DNA from: Bacteroides sp. | Lineage (GTDB): Bacteria; Bacteroidota; Bacteroidia; Bacteroidales; Bacteroidaceae | Direction: 5' to 3' | Assembly: GCA_021201335.1 (NCBI GenBank) | Contig: JAJQFD010000058.1 | Span: 117,552 to 181,551, forward strand | Length of the DNA stretch: 64,000 bases | Shown: in pieces, positions 45,328-56,170 of the stretch | Layout: each line of letters starts with the position of its first letter | Position numbering within the stretch: position 1 is the stretch's first letter | Program-made: the position numbers and the translations under genes | The notes under the pieces: generated by a model | Database searches by the model: none | What the model saw: only the letters and a program-made list of their open reading frames with translations | Told to the model about the DNA's origin: nothing

Positions 45328-45457
45328 AACCACATAAACTGGAGCCACTTATCTCCGTTTAATGATAAAAGTGACTATATAGAAATAGAAAAAACAATTT
45401 CTGTCGTTAATTCTTCAAGTATAAGGATGTTAGTCACTATATGGCTTAAAAAACATG

Positions 45458-45486
45458 AAAAAGACACAAAGGATGTCTTTTTTTTT
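45458..45486 (+). terminator. Terminator downstream of cluster 2
   Basis: AAAAAGACA (from 45458) pairs with TGTCTTTTT, followed by a T-rich tail. It lies 255 nt after the accessory gene stop. Confidence 0.65.
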
Positions 45487-45600
45487 GGCTGAAAAGTCGC
45501 TAAATTTGATTCAGCAAGAACTTATGATAGAAAAGATTAAGATCAATAAACTCTTCATCTTTTAATTGATACATAAAGTATATAAAATGGTTGATATGTG

Positions 45601-45668
45601 ATACATAGAGATAAAAAAGTTCCCGATTTATAGTTAGGGTAACAATATATCTGTATGTATTTTTTTTG
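45601..45668 (+). promoter_or_regulatory. Imperfect inverted repeat with T-run, possible attenuator
   Basis: ATACATAGAGATA (45601-45613) pairs with TATCTGTATGTAT (45648-45660) with one mismatch, and a T8 run follows. It is related to the perfect repeat at 40017-40079. Before the shaft gene at 45948 it could act as a leader terminator or attenuator. A promoter upstream of it was not identified. Confidence 0.45.
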
Positions 45669-45947
45669 TAAAGAAGCAAATCCTGATGAGAGAAAGATGA
45701 AAAACCAGAAAGGATATACTAAAGCCAAGTCACTAGCAGAAAACCCATGTAATCCCTATCGAAACCCACCCTCATGTTTGAAGGAAAAAGCTGTTAATGT
45801 ACTTTGAAATGAAATAAGAAAACTATCGTTATACGCTTCAATCATATTTCCGCTTTTAGGCCAAGTGGCAAATGTGAGGGCATATCACGAAAACAAGTAA
45901 ATAAAGTGAAGAGGAAAATTAAGTTATTAATCTTAAAATGTGTGAGA

Positions 45948-47309
45948 ATGAAGAACAGATTTATTTATGCAGGAATTGCTGTGTTGTTTACATTATCATT
46001 GCCTGGATGTAGTGATGAAGCGAATAACGATGGAACTACGAAAGTTCCAGAAGAAATGACAAATGTGCGGATTGCCCTTAAAACAGACTTCAAAACCAGA
46101 AGTGAAACCAGGGCCCCTACAACAGATCTTGAGAAAAAGTATGATGCTAGCCATGTTAACCTTTATGTTTATAAAGAGAATGGGACTTTAGAGCTTAAGC
46201 AGGAAAATGTTGATTTTGATAGCGGTGAGGACGTAGTTATTAGAATCACCACAGGTAAGAAGTATTTCTATGCGTTTGTGAATACCGGAAATCTCTCTGA
46301 TGCCATTGTTGGAAAGAGTATGCGTGGAGAATTTGAAAAACAAATTCAAGAGATTAAGTTTGAGGATGTATTAGATGTAGATAACCCCAACCTGGCAGGA
46401 TACCCTACGGATTCACGTAATTTCTTTATGGGTACCTTGTGGGGAGTGCCGGAAGTAATTAATTCAGGTCATGATACTGATGTAATACTAAATATTGGGC
46501 GTATTACAGCGAAAGTAATACTCCATGAGGTGCAAAAGGGAGCATATCCGGATAAAAGTACGATGCCGGGAACCTTCTCCGACTTTAAATATAGAATAGG
46601 AGGAGTACCTAATCTGACCTATCTGGTAGGACAATATACTCCAGAGGGTACAACTCCTCCCGGAACATATACGAAAGTGACGAGTGCTGTACATTACGAG
46701 AAAAATGTACTTTCAGATGGTAAAACTCCCAATCCGGTATTCAGATATTATGATACCTATAAAACGGTTACTGCTTTAGACAGCAAGGGTGATCCGGTAG
46801 ATAATTATTTCTATGTGATTGAAAATACGACTGACAAACCCGACGATGACTATCAGTATTATCACAATACTACCCATATCCGTTTACAATCTAAATATAC
46901 TCCCTTAAGTTCGGAGGTTCATAATTTAGCTTTAGAAAGCGGACAAGCATTACTAGGGGATGGAACAACATTCTGGACAATAGTAAAAGATGGAGTCAGG
47001 TATATTGTCAATGAAGATCCCACGGACGTAATAGATCCGGATGAGGATACAGAAATTTATGAGTATCGAGGCGGAATAAATTATCATAAATTCCCGGTTC
47101 AGGATATAAACCGGTCAGAAAATGATGTGGAAGCAAGGAACAGTGTACTTCGTAATCATTATTATGAAATAAATGTTACTTCCATCAAGGACTTGGGTAG
47201 TTCTAAAGATGATATCGATCCTACCATTCCTATTCCGGAAGACCTGGAAGTCACCATGAAAGTAAATGTTCTGGACTGGTCTAAAATTACACAGCCAACA
47301 GACATTTAA
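45948..47309 (+). CDS. Mfa1-like major fimbrial subunit, cluster 3
   Basis: This 453-residue lipoprotein precursor (lipobox LPGC, Cys22) is of the Mfa1 family. An Arg site appears at SETR/APTT (near residue 60). The mid-region has FYAFVNTGNLSDAI and FFMGTLWG, and the C terminus ends VTMKVNVLDWSKITQPTDI, typical of the donor strand of Mfa1-like subunits. The frame is open from 45906 but ATG 45948 starts a normal signal peptide. It is followed after 31 bp by the anchor gene. Shaft identity is supported by the C-terminal pattern and the gene order. Confidence 0.88.
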   Translation: MKNRFIYAGIAVLFTLSLPGCSDEANNDGTTKVPEEMTNVRIALKTDFKTRSETRAPTTDLEKKYDASHVNLYVYKENGTLELKQENVDFDSGEDVVIRITTGKKYFYAFVNTGNLSDAIVGKSMRGEFEKQIQEIKFEDVLDVDNPNLAGYPTDSRNFFMGTLWGVPEVINSGHDTDVILNIGRITAKVILHEVQKGAYPDKSTMPGTFSDFKYRIGGVPNLTYLVGQYTPEGTTPPGTYTKVTSAVHYEKNVLSDGKTPNPVFRYYDTYKTVTALDSKGDPVDNYFYVIENTTDKPDDDYQYYHNTTHIRLQSKYTPLSSEVHNLALESGQALLGDGTTFWTIVKDGVRYIVNEDPTDVIDPDEDTEIYEYRGGINYHKFPVQDINRSENDVEARNSVLRNHYYEINVTSIKDLGSSKDDIDPTIPIPEDLEVTMKVNVLDWSKITQPTDI

Positions 47310-47340
47310 ATCTCAGTAGCTAATATCCAAACGATCCGTT

Positions 47341-48247
47341 ATGAAAGTAAAATATATATCCATTCTTTGTGCATTCTCCCTTTTGCTGGGGGGATGCATT
47401 AAAGACAGCCTGGAAGACTGCCCGGTGCTGGTGCATGTATATCTTGAATCCGTCATGAAAAAATATCAATATGAGAAAATAGCGGATCGTTTGGATTTGT
47501 ATCTATATGATAGTAACGAAAAGCTGGTTAATAAATTCAGTTATTCCCAGGCAGACCTGGCGAGAACTGAATTTATCCCAGTATTATCTGTTCAGGAAGT
47601 GGGAGATTATACACTGGTAGCTTCCCTCAATCAGTCCCAATTTTATGAGTTTTCAGGCATCGAATATTTGGATACTTATCGGGTAAGCCTGAAACCCATG
47701 GAAAGCAATAAAATACGGGATAAACAAAATGATTTGTACCACGGCTATAAACATCTGTCTGTGCCTTATACCCATAATATTAACCAGTATGATACGATTG
47801 CCGTCTATAAAAATACGAACCATATCAATATAAATATCACTTACGAAGGACGTGTAGCGCAGGGAGTCAACAGGAATGTTTACCTTAAGGGTAATAACGG
47901 ATCATTTAATTATCAAAATGTGTGTGATGCCCGTAGTGAACGCATCTACTTGCCCCATACCTCTCAATCCAGGTCGGATTCATGGTATTATCAGTTTACC
48001 ACCATGCAGTTGTGGCTGGGAAGTGACCTTAGCCTGATCGTGAAAGAAGAAAAAGACGGAGAAGAAAAAGTGGTGAATGAAATCAATATTGTGAATGAAA
48101 TAGCGAAAGCCCCCCCAATATAACTCGAATGAAAAATTAGATCAGGAAGATGAATTTAATTTCCATATGATTCTGGGAAACGACTATGCCATCATCGAAT
48201 TAAAAATCAACGATTGGTATGTAATTCGGAGTGGAGTAGGAGTATAA
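47341..48247 (+). CDS. Mfa2/FimB-family anchor lipoprotein, cluster 3, frameshifted at C7
   Basis: With one C removed from a C7 run (48110-48116) this reads as 301 residues. It starts with a lipoprotein signal (lipobox LLGGC, Cys19), followed by KDSLEDCP, the early Cys pattern of FimB/Mfa2 anchors. The repaired C terminus (IIELKINDWYVIR) matches the final strand of the cluster 1 anchor (QINDWILRF). As it stands, translation stops after KAPPI, losing about 40 residues including that strand. It lies between the shaft and tip genes. C-tracts are known phase-variation sites, but the pattern across the window suggests an error. Confidence 0.85.
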
Positions 48248-48300
48248 GTAAAGTGCCGGAGTAATAAAGAGTAATTGCAGATGAATCAATTCTTAAAGCC

Positions 48301-51300
48301 ATGAGATTATTGAAAATATACATACTATTAATGGGGTTATTGTTTGTGAATGCTCTTTTACAATCTTGTGCTGACGAATATAGTAAGATTGAGGTGCCGA
48401 AGCAGGAATCTGAAACCATGATTCAGGTTAAACTGCCCGGTACATCTTCTACCAATGCCACACGTGGTTTATCTGACGAAAATGAAAATCATCTCGCTGA
48501 TTTGATCGTCCTTGTTTTCGACCGGGATGGAAACTATTTATATAAATCTGAAGCCCGCCTGACAGAAGAGACTTCCGGGAGTAACGTAAGAACCTGTTAT
48601 GTCTCTCTAAAAAAAGGCGAATGCGATTTGATGTTGCTGGCCAATTGCAAAAGTATACTCAACTCATTCACTATACCGTCAGGTGCTACCAAAGAAACTT
48701 TCCGTAGCGGATTGTCTGTCTCGCTTTCGGGCAAATGGAATACAGGGAGTAATTATACTCCGTTACCCATGTGGGGCGAGAGAAATGGGGTAACTATTAT
48801 TCCTAATATGTCCATGAAAGATGAACAAGCCGTTTCTTTAATCAGGGCGATAGCCAAAGTAGATGTTACGATTGACCGTTCACTGGTACCCGCCGAAACT
48901 CTGGTGCTAAAAAGTATCCTCTTTTATCATGGAGCTTCTTCTTCCCATATCATACCGGATGAGGATGTATGGGAGGCTGCAACTTTAAAAGTGACTGGCA
49001 TCAGCTCAGGTTCGGGCAACTATACTGCAAAAGATCAGGCGATGGAATATGAAGAAGCCGATTTGGATGCAAAAGGTTTCCTGACTAACACCATTTACGT
49101 ACCGGAGACAACTGCGGGAAGTGAAAGCCTTTTACCTATCACACCTGCCTTGATCATTGAAGCCGAATACAACGGTGAAACTTCCTGGTACCGGGTTGAT
49201 TTTTTAGATAGTGAGAAGAATTTTATTCCCTTATTAAGAAATTATCGTTACGACGTTCAGATTAAGGGCGTACAGGGAAGAGGCTATACAGAGCAGGAAG
49301 ATGCCTACAAAGCCCGTTCTCAAAACCTGGAAGTAAAGATATTAACCTATCAGGATGGTGCCCAAACAAATGTGATGTACGACGGCCAGTATTACCTGGC
49401 GTGGGATCCTAAAGAGTTCGATTTTAGCCGGGAGGCGCGGAGCGTAAGTAGTACGGATAATAAACTTACCCTGGAAACCAACTATACCGATGGATGGAAA
49501 TGGACGAAAACGGTAGATGAAGGCGGCAATGATGTAACGTGGGTGAGGCTTGCGGAAAATGAACAATCGGGAGGGAAAGGTAAAACTACTGTGTCATTAC
49601 TCATCGACACTCCTAACCCTGAAAATGCGGAGAATCGTATCGCTTACCTTCATTTTACGGCTGGCCGTATGGACATGTCGGTGAAAGTAATTCAGAGTGG
49701 TCAGACAAAGGCTTGGATAAGGATTGTTGATTCATCCGGTACTGAAATTTCAGGCGAAACTTTATGGATAAACGCCATTGAGGGCAAGAAAATGGATAAA
49801 CTTCTCTTTGTGGAATGGGGCCCGGCAGGTACGCAATGCTCGGTTAATTTAGAGATCGCGGAAAACGGTAATGAGCATGTTGTGTACGAAAATGGAAATG
49901 GCATTACCGCAGGAAATTTGACTGATGCAAATAATATCCATCGGTATTACCTTGAATTCCGGCCATTCAGTGTAACAAGAGATTATAGTACTGACTTGAA
50001 TAATATAATCCGGTATAATACAAAATATACGTTTAGTGTCAATTATAATGGTGAAATAGTCACCAAAGATTTCACGATAAATCATCACCTGGAAATGTTC
50101 AGGAATGAGTTCAACGACTGGTATTATTTAGGTTTCAAGCGTAAGGGAAACTTTTTTTTGCAGTACTTCTTATGTGGTAACTGCTGTGGAAGACGATACA
50201 AATACCGCCATTCTTCACAATGTATCAAGTATCACGAAACCCAGCAGAACATTACAAAATGGAGAGTCAATCCGTGATTTTGTTGAATTCCGGTTACTTA
50301 ATCCAACCGATCAAAGAGATAATAAGAAGTTCCGGGTTCACCTGAGCTTTCCGGAAAGTGAGTTGAACGATACGATTATTGAAGTCAAAGGATACAAAGT
50401 TTTTCCTAATTCTTATATGCTGAGAAGCGGGGGAATAGCACGAATTCCGGTGAGGAAAGCATGGCGTGTCTGGGGCATGGAACCTCTGAATATAAAACTG
50501 AATGAGGATAATATTAGGTGTGGACTTTTATGGGAAACGGAGAGTGGGCTTATTTCTTCGGTCAGCCTGAATCCGGCAACTTTTGATAAAGAAACTTCTG
50601 AATTAATCGTTCAAGCAAGTGGAAATTCATCCGGAAGCGGAAATGCCGTGGTGGCTCTTTATCAGGGCAATAAAATAATCTGGAGCTGGCATATCTGGGT
50701 GACGGATTATGAACCGGATGGAAGTGGTAAAACTTTTACTTATGGCGATAATGAGTTTATGGATCGTAATTTTGGAGCTGTTTCTGCTGATATATTAGAC
50801 AGATCAAAAACCTTTGGATTAATGTATCAATGGGGGCGAAAAGATCCTTTTCCTCCAATCAATTTGGACGAAAAACCTGCAGTAAAAACCCCGTATCAGT
50901 TTTTGGGAAGCTATGAACCTGTTTATCCTAATAGTATAGATTTTGCAATAAAAAGTACGGGCACAGTGATGAAAGACAATCTTGCGTTGAGTCTAAATGA
51001 ACCCATGACTTTTATTACCTCCAAATGGGACTGGTGTAATCCCACTAGTGTTAAAGATTTTACGAATAGATGGACTATTGAAGAAAAAGGTGAAAATGAA
51101 TATGAAATAGATCATTATAAATTCGAATATGATCCCTGTCCGGACGGATGGAAGACTGCTACACCCAAAAGAGGTTATGAAAGTCCTTGGTACCGAGTGC
51201 AAAATGATTTTGGAGGAATAATAATGACAGATGGCTTCTATATCAGAGGAGATGATAATATACCAGCTACGGGATATATGAATTGTACGGATGCTACCTA

Positions 51301-51502
51301 TATAGATTGCTGGTACTCATTCGAACTTATGGCTGGACAGTTTCGACATGATGCTTATTATGGCACAAGAGGATATGGATTGAAATTTGATGCTCATGCC
51401 TCAGGTGTTGGTGGTAGATTTTCATACGGATATTTCTATTCTGCTATAGCGGGGCCTTTAAGATGCGTAAAAGATTTATATTTTCATCCACAATATGATT
51501 AA
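48301..51502 (+). CDS. Fimbrial tip protein, cluster 3, frameshifted at T8
   Basis: Removing one T from a T8 run (50152-50159) gives one 1066-residue lipoprotein paralogous to 40231-43417. It has lipobox LLQSC (Cys23), an Arg site (NATR/GLS), the Mfa-like N-terminal strand HLADLIVLVFDRDG, a YDGQYYLAWDPKEFDFSREA mid-motif and a C-terminal FISUMP-like domain (FMDRNFGAVSAD, YQWGRKDPFP, YDPCPDGW, PLRCVK). The C-terminal domain differs more between the paralogues than the N-terminal part, as expected if the adhesin end is under diversifying selection. It overlaps the accessory gene by 8 bp. Confidence 0.83.
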
Positions 51503-53273
51503 CATGAAGAATGATGTGTTACATAGTAAATGGATAGCATGGCTTATCTTATTGGCTTTCATGCTGTTTTATTCCTGTTCCATGGAAACAGAAACAGCTA
51601 TTGTAGTGGATGAAGGGGAGACAGAAGTTAAATTAAATCTCGAATTTACAGTTGACGGCCGTGCTACCCGTGCCATGACACATCTTCAGGAACAGAAGGT
51701 AAATGAAGTACATGTTTTAATCTTCAAACAGAATACAAAGAAACTGGTGGATGTAAGGAAAGCCCAGTGGATAACCGAATCAAGCGATAAAAAAACCAAA
51801 ACATTTATCCTTCCTCTTCCCAAGGGTGTATTTGATCTAATGGTATTGGCCAATTCGGGTGGGGTTATTCAGGAAGCCGATTTACAGCCGGATATGTCAA
51901 AGGACGAGGTAATTGAAAAATTGACTCTCCGGCAAGCGGGCAGATGGAATGCCGACAGTACCCATCCGGATTTAATTCCTTTTTGGGGAGAACGCACCAA
52001 CTACGAAATTAAGGAAGATAATTCATACATTGATGGAATATCCATGTTACGCGCATTATCCCGAATAGATATTGCGGTTGTAGGAGAAGCAAAGACCGTC
52101 TTCAAGCTTGAAACCGTGCGTCTCTATCACTGGCAACAAGAGATGTGCTTAATTCCAGCCTCTTACGATGCAGAGGAGGAAGCAGTGACGAATGCAACCG
52201 TTAGTGGGTCGGGACTAATGCCGGTAACAACCTTCATGGACTACTCCGAAGCAGATATAACAACCTCAGGTGAGGCCATAGAATCGGTTATTTATGTGAA
52301 TGAAACTCCTAATCCGGGTATTTCTTCCTTCCCGGTTTTACCTTGTCTGGTGGTAGGCGGAAAAGTGAATGGGCAAAGAAGATATTATCGCATCGATTTT
52401 AATCTCAAAGAGCAAGGCATAGACAACTATTATGATTTATTGCGTAACCATCGTTACCGCATTGAAATTACCAAAGTTATAACCAATGGCTCTGATGATG
52501 AAAGCATGGCTTACGAATCTGTACCGGTAGGACTTGAGTGGCAGGTACATATCTGGGAAGAAGGTAATATGGATAATATTATCGTTCAAGGCAACCAATG
52601 GTTAAGAGTGGAGCCCGGAAAATTTATATTTCCGATGAATGAACATCAAGAGTCCGATCAGAATGTAACCACGCAAGCTTCCGGATATACTAATTATATA
52701 TTTCAGGTAGAGACCAACGTGTTGGGTGGCTGGAAAATAAAAGATCTCCGGATTACTTATTCAGAAGGGGATATAGGTTGGCTGGATTTCTCCGTGGGGA
52801 AGGGCGAGAGTGGTACCATTTCGGAAGTTGAATTGTTCGTTTATAAAAACAACACCAATCGTTCCAGATATGCTTCCTTTATTATTGTTGCCGGAGATAT
52901 TGAATATAAAGTCTCTGTTGAACAAACGGCTGCTGAACTGGCATTTATAAGTATAACAGAAGCTCCGGGGAATAATATCCAAACCAAAGAATTTGAGAGT
53001 AGTGCCGGACAAAGCCAAACGTTCGTATTTGTAGTGGAATGGTTTCCCGGCGACTGGAATTGTACCGTAGAGATCGAGGATATTTCCGGTTATAATCCTT
53101 TAAATATTCAAAGTTTAAATACCAGTGAAATCAGGGAAGGATGTAAAGTATATGAACTTTCTTTGGAACCGTTTGATAGTTCGAAGATAGGGCAAACATT
53201 GGCTAGCGAGTTTGTATTTACGGTAGGCGAATGCACTGGTAGATTGAAGGTGGAAAATAGGGGGATTCCTTGA
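51495..53273 (+). CDS. Fimbrial accessory lipoprotein, cluster 3
   Basis: This 592-residue lipoprotein (lipobox FYSC near residue 28) is the paralogue of 43410-45203. It has the Arg site RATR/AMT, the strand NEVHVLIFKQNT, PFWGERTN, and VEQTAAELAFISI before the C-terminal domain. It starts inside the tip gene end (8-bp overlap), implying coupled translation. It is the last gene before the FimA-like fusion protein gene, with a hairpin and T-run after it. Probably a minor tip-complex subunit. Confidence 0.82.
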   Translation: MINMKNDVLHSKWIAWLILLAFMLFYSCSMETETAIVVDEGETEVKLNLEFTVDGRATRAMTHLQEQKVNEVHVLIFKQNTKKLVDVRKAQWITESSDKKTKTFILPLPKGVFDLMVLANSGGVIQEADLQPDMSKDEVIEKLTLRQAGRWNADSTHPDLIPFWGERTNYEIKEDNSYIDGISMLRALSRIDIAVVGEAKTVFKLETVRLYHWQQEMCLIPASYDAEEEAVTNATVSGSGLMPVTTFMDYSEADITTSGEAIESVIYVNETPNPGISSFPVLPCLVVGGKVNGQRRYYRIDFNLKEQGIDNYYDLLRNHRYRIEITKVITNGSDDESMAYESVPVGLEWQVHIWEEGNMDNIIVQGNQWLRVEPGKFIFPMNEHQESDQNVTTQASGYTNYIFQVETNVLGGWKIKDLRITYSEGDIGWLDFSVGKGESGTISEVELFVYKNNTNRSRYASFIIVAGDIEYKVSVEQTAAELAFISITEAPGNNIQTKEFESSAGQSQTFVFVVEWFPGDWNCTVEIEDISGYNPLNIQSLNTSEIREGCKVYELSLEPFDSSKIGQTLASEFVFTVGECTGRLKVENRGIP

Positions 53274-53312
53274 AATCTGCTTGTTTTTAGAATTCATATT
53301 AGTAATTAGGTA

Positions 53313-53370
53313 GGGAGAGATAGATCGTTTGTTTTTATTTATCATTTGTCTATATCTCTCTATCTTTTTA
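53313..53370 (+). terminator. Terminator candidate after cluster 3 accessory gene
   Basis: GGGAGAGATAGAT (53313-53325) faces TATATCTCTCTATC further on, followed by T5. Pairing is imperfect, so strength is uncertain. Confidence 0.5.
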
Positions 53371-53389
53371 TTCATTAATTATTATAGTT

Positions 53390-55112
53390 ATGAGAAAAGA
53401 ACTTAAATTACTATTAGCATTTCTGGGAGGTATTATTTTTGCTTCCTGTCAACGGGATGAACTGTCAATCCAAAGTAGTATTGCTGCAACAGCGCTAGAG
53501 TTTAAAACAATTCCATTAACCAGATTTGCTGATCAGTCTTTTTTTGATGCCGGCGATAGTGTGGGAATTTATTCAGTAATGTGGGTGGATAACGACAATC
53601 CACGTGAATTAGCATCCAATGGAAATCACCGGGATAACGTACCTTATATTTTATTAGACGAGAATGATTCTTGGGAATCTCCAGACCCTATTTATTATCC
53701 TGTCAGTGGAAGATATCTCGACTTGTATGCCTACTATCCATTCAGTCAGAACCCGATGAATGAGAATGCGCAATTAAAGGTTTCGGTTATACCGGACCAG
53801 CGTAACCTTAAACATTACAAAAAATCAGATTTCAAAGCAGCCATATCCAGAAAATTAAGAGTAGAAGATGGCCCTATCCATTTTGACTTCTATCACAGGC
53901 TCTCGCAGATTAAGTTTGAACTGATACCCGGAACGGGAGTGCAGGCAGAAGATTTGCTGGAATCGGAAATTAAGCTAAAGAATGTGGTTACAGACGGGCT
54001 TTATTCGTACACAGGTGGAGAGCCGGATCTGGTTTATCCGGGTACCATCAGAGATGATATTATTCCGTGTGGTACACTGATGATTATGGATGGCAAAGTA
54101 GTTGGCCAAGCTGCTATCATTATACCCCAATCACTTAACGAGGCAAGTACAATTGAAGTAAGTATCTATAATAAAGTATATACGGCAGACTTCAGTAGAC
54201 AACCAGCGTTTGGCAGTGGTGAATCACGGGTAATATCACTGACTATTAGTTCTTTGGGTATTGAGATTGAAACGGAAATTAAACCCTGGGATGAGCAGCC
54301 GCCGGTAGAAGAAAAGGAGATTATTGGAACATTTACAGTGGATTGCCCAGTCGGAGCCATGTTGTTTTTTTATAGAATGCAGTGATGAAATACTAGTTGA
54401 CATTGGTGATGGAAAATCGGAGGTACATCTTGATCAGGCTAACATATATGCAGTCACTCAGGATTATAGAGAAAATTTAGGAACTGAGTATAATGTGAAA
54501 ATATTAGGATCCAAGGACGCTCTCATATCACTGATAATTGGATATGATTCCAATGCCCCAGTTACACTTAAAGGAGAAGTTGACTTTAGTAAAAATAATC
54601 AATTGGAAGAAATACATACGATAGGAAGGGTGACAAATCTTAAATTGAATAATTGTCCCCAATTAAAGACAATTCATCATAGAGGAATATTTCAAAGTAA
54701 GAAAGATATAAGGATTGACATAGACCCTAGTGATAATATTGAAACTTTTTATATAGAACATATTGCTGGCTTTATTTGCCCCAATTTTGATAAAATTCCT
54801 AATGTCAAAGATTTATCACTCAGTGAGACTGACATGACCGAAATTGACACTAGCACGTTTCCTCTAGTTGAAACTTTATTTTTTGCTGGAAATAACAAGT
54901 TAGAATTTATAGGTTTTTCTAATAATCCAGAGGTAAAACAAATATCGTGTGAAGGGTGTCTTTTTAGTGATGATCCAGAGAAACTAGTTCACATAGTCAA
55001 TTCATTACCCAATAGAACAGGTAAGTCTGTGGGACGTTTATCTGGAATAGGTAATAACATGCATCCTTTCATACAAGAAGTGTGTAATGAAAAGAATTGG
55101 ACTCTATTATAA
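53390..55112 (+). CDS. FimA-like fimbrillin fused to leucine-rich-like region, frameshifted at T7
   Basis: Removing one T from a T7 run (54365-54371) joins two frames into 573 residues. The first 320 residues are a Mfa-like/fimbrillin-A-like lipoprotein (lipobox IIFASC, Cys20; Arg site PLTR/FAD), with DAGDSVGIYSV and YYPVSGRYLDLYAYYPF, as in FimA-like families. The rest is an irregular leucine-rich-like region (VTNLKLNNCPQLKTI, VKDLSLSETDMTEID, VETLFFAGNNKLEFI), about 10-15 residue repeats per turn. This would extend a pilin-like domain with a ligand-binding solenoid. It follows cluster 3 after 117 bp and ends at a hairpin terminator. Confidence 0.8.
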
Positions 55113-55141
55113 ATTAATTAGTGGGGCAAAAATGAAACAGT

Positions 55142-55165
55142 ATAAGCCGGAGAGATCCGGCTTAT
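55142..55165 (+). terminator. Hairpin terminator after the fimbrillin-LRR gene
   Basis: ATAAGCCGGA (55142-55151) pairs perfectly with TCCGGCTTAT (55156-55165), loop GAGA. A short T-rich tail follows. It marks the end of the fimbrial island. Confidence 0.75.
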
Positions 55166-55378
55166 TTAACTTTTAGTTTGCAGAGCATGGGGCGACAGCT
55201 ATAGAGTGTAAGTTCCGAACAAACTATAATAATGGAAATCATTAGTCGACGGCAATGGTCTCATAGCGATGTGGAATCTGAAGAATGTTCTCTTGTTAAT
55301 TCTTTCCTCAGAACAAGAATCTGCTTGTTTTGTCGGATATTTTTTCTATCTTAGTCACGAAGAAAAAATACCATCACC

Positions 55379-56161
55379 ATGCTTGACAGGTCTTTACTTG
55401 GTAATATCTTTTTTTCTGTAATGATAATGCTTTTCATTACTCAATCTTCTTATGGACAGGAGATTAAGTCTTCTGATAGTATCCCTGATCCCGATAATAC
55501 AATCCTTTTATCTTCTCCAATTCCTGATTTATATACTGGAAGTGAATATAAGACTATTCAAAATAGCCTTCCCTATGACTTGAATATTTTAAATTCAAGA
55601 AATGAATATCAACCAGGTTACTATCCCGGTTTTTATACAGATAAGTCTCCGGCACATAAAGGAGATTATCATGTGTCCGGAACCCTAAAAGATTTCCGTC
55701 AGGGCATGATTTATGGCTCAGGGAGGCAGGAAAGTCTGCCGGGAGTGGGTACCGTTAATTATGCAGGTATCGGTTACCGACACTACTTGAGTGATAATAT
55801 ATCCCTGAATATACAACTTCATGCCATGAAGGGGAATATGCCCTATTCCAGAAGTCAGTCATTTGGTACTTCCGGAAATTTCATCTACCAACTAAATGAT
55901 CGGATAACGTTGAATGCTTTTGGCTCTTATTTCATCACACCTTCATCGTCCTTCAAAACTTATAATTATGGGGCTTCGATGTATTTTAATGTTACAGAAC
56001 GATTTGGGATGGATGTCGGTGTAAGACGCTATTACGATCCTTTCTATAGAAAATGGGAAACAATTCCAATTATTACACCTACTTATAAATTCAAGAAAAT
56101 TGATGTGGGAATAGATGTAGGCAGTCTTTTACATTATGCTTTTTCAGATTGGCTAAAATAA
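55379..56161 (+). CDS. Outer-membrane beta-barrel protein, function unknown
   Basis: This 260-residue exported protein has a signal peptide (cleavage near SSYGQ, residue 27), a Pro/Ser-rich N-terminal mature part, and alternating aromatic strands (GTVNYAGIGYRHYLSDNISLNIQ, FIYQLNDRITLNAFGSYF) typical of a small barrel. No family was recognised. It is followed after 9 bp by a DUF2269 membrane protein, so the two may form one unit. It lies after the fimbrial island. Confidence 0.7.
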   Translation: MLDRSLLGNIFFSVMIMLFITQSSYGQEIKSSDSIPDPDNTILLSSPIPDLYTGSEYKTIQNSLPYDLNILNSRNEYQPGYYPGFYTDKSPAHKGDYHVSGTLKDFRQGMIYGSGRQESLPGVGTVNYAGIGYRHYLSDNISLNIQLHAMKGNMPYSRSQSFGTSGNFIYQLNDRITLNAFGSYFITPSSSFKTYNYGASMYFNVTERFGMDVGVRRYYDPFYRKWETIPIITPTYKFKKIDVGIDVGSLLHYAFSDWLK

Positions 56162-56170
56162 AGAATATTA

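Larger units (their letters stand above)
45204..45905. other. Intergenic region before cluster 3
   Basis: No gene is seen. It contains the third 22-bp array (45240-45327), a terminator hairpin (45458-45486), an imperfect inverted repeat (45601-45660) and sequence related to the region upstream of cluster 2. Confidence 0.6.
48301..53273 (+). repeat. Tip/accessory gene pair, second copy of a segmental duplication
   Basis: The second copy of the pair described at 40231-45203, with the same order and overlap. The short sequence before the first gene also matches (AGAGTAAT-GCAGAT-AATC-AT pattern before ATGAGATTATTGAAA). Gene-length similarity makes gene conversion or deletion between copies possible. 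Confidence 0.8.

Noticed and set aside
54324..55112. Separate LRR-like gene after the fimbrillin gene
   Set aside because: The two frames join exactly at T7 with one base removed, and there is no start signal or gap between them.
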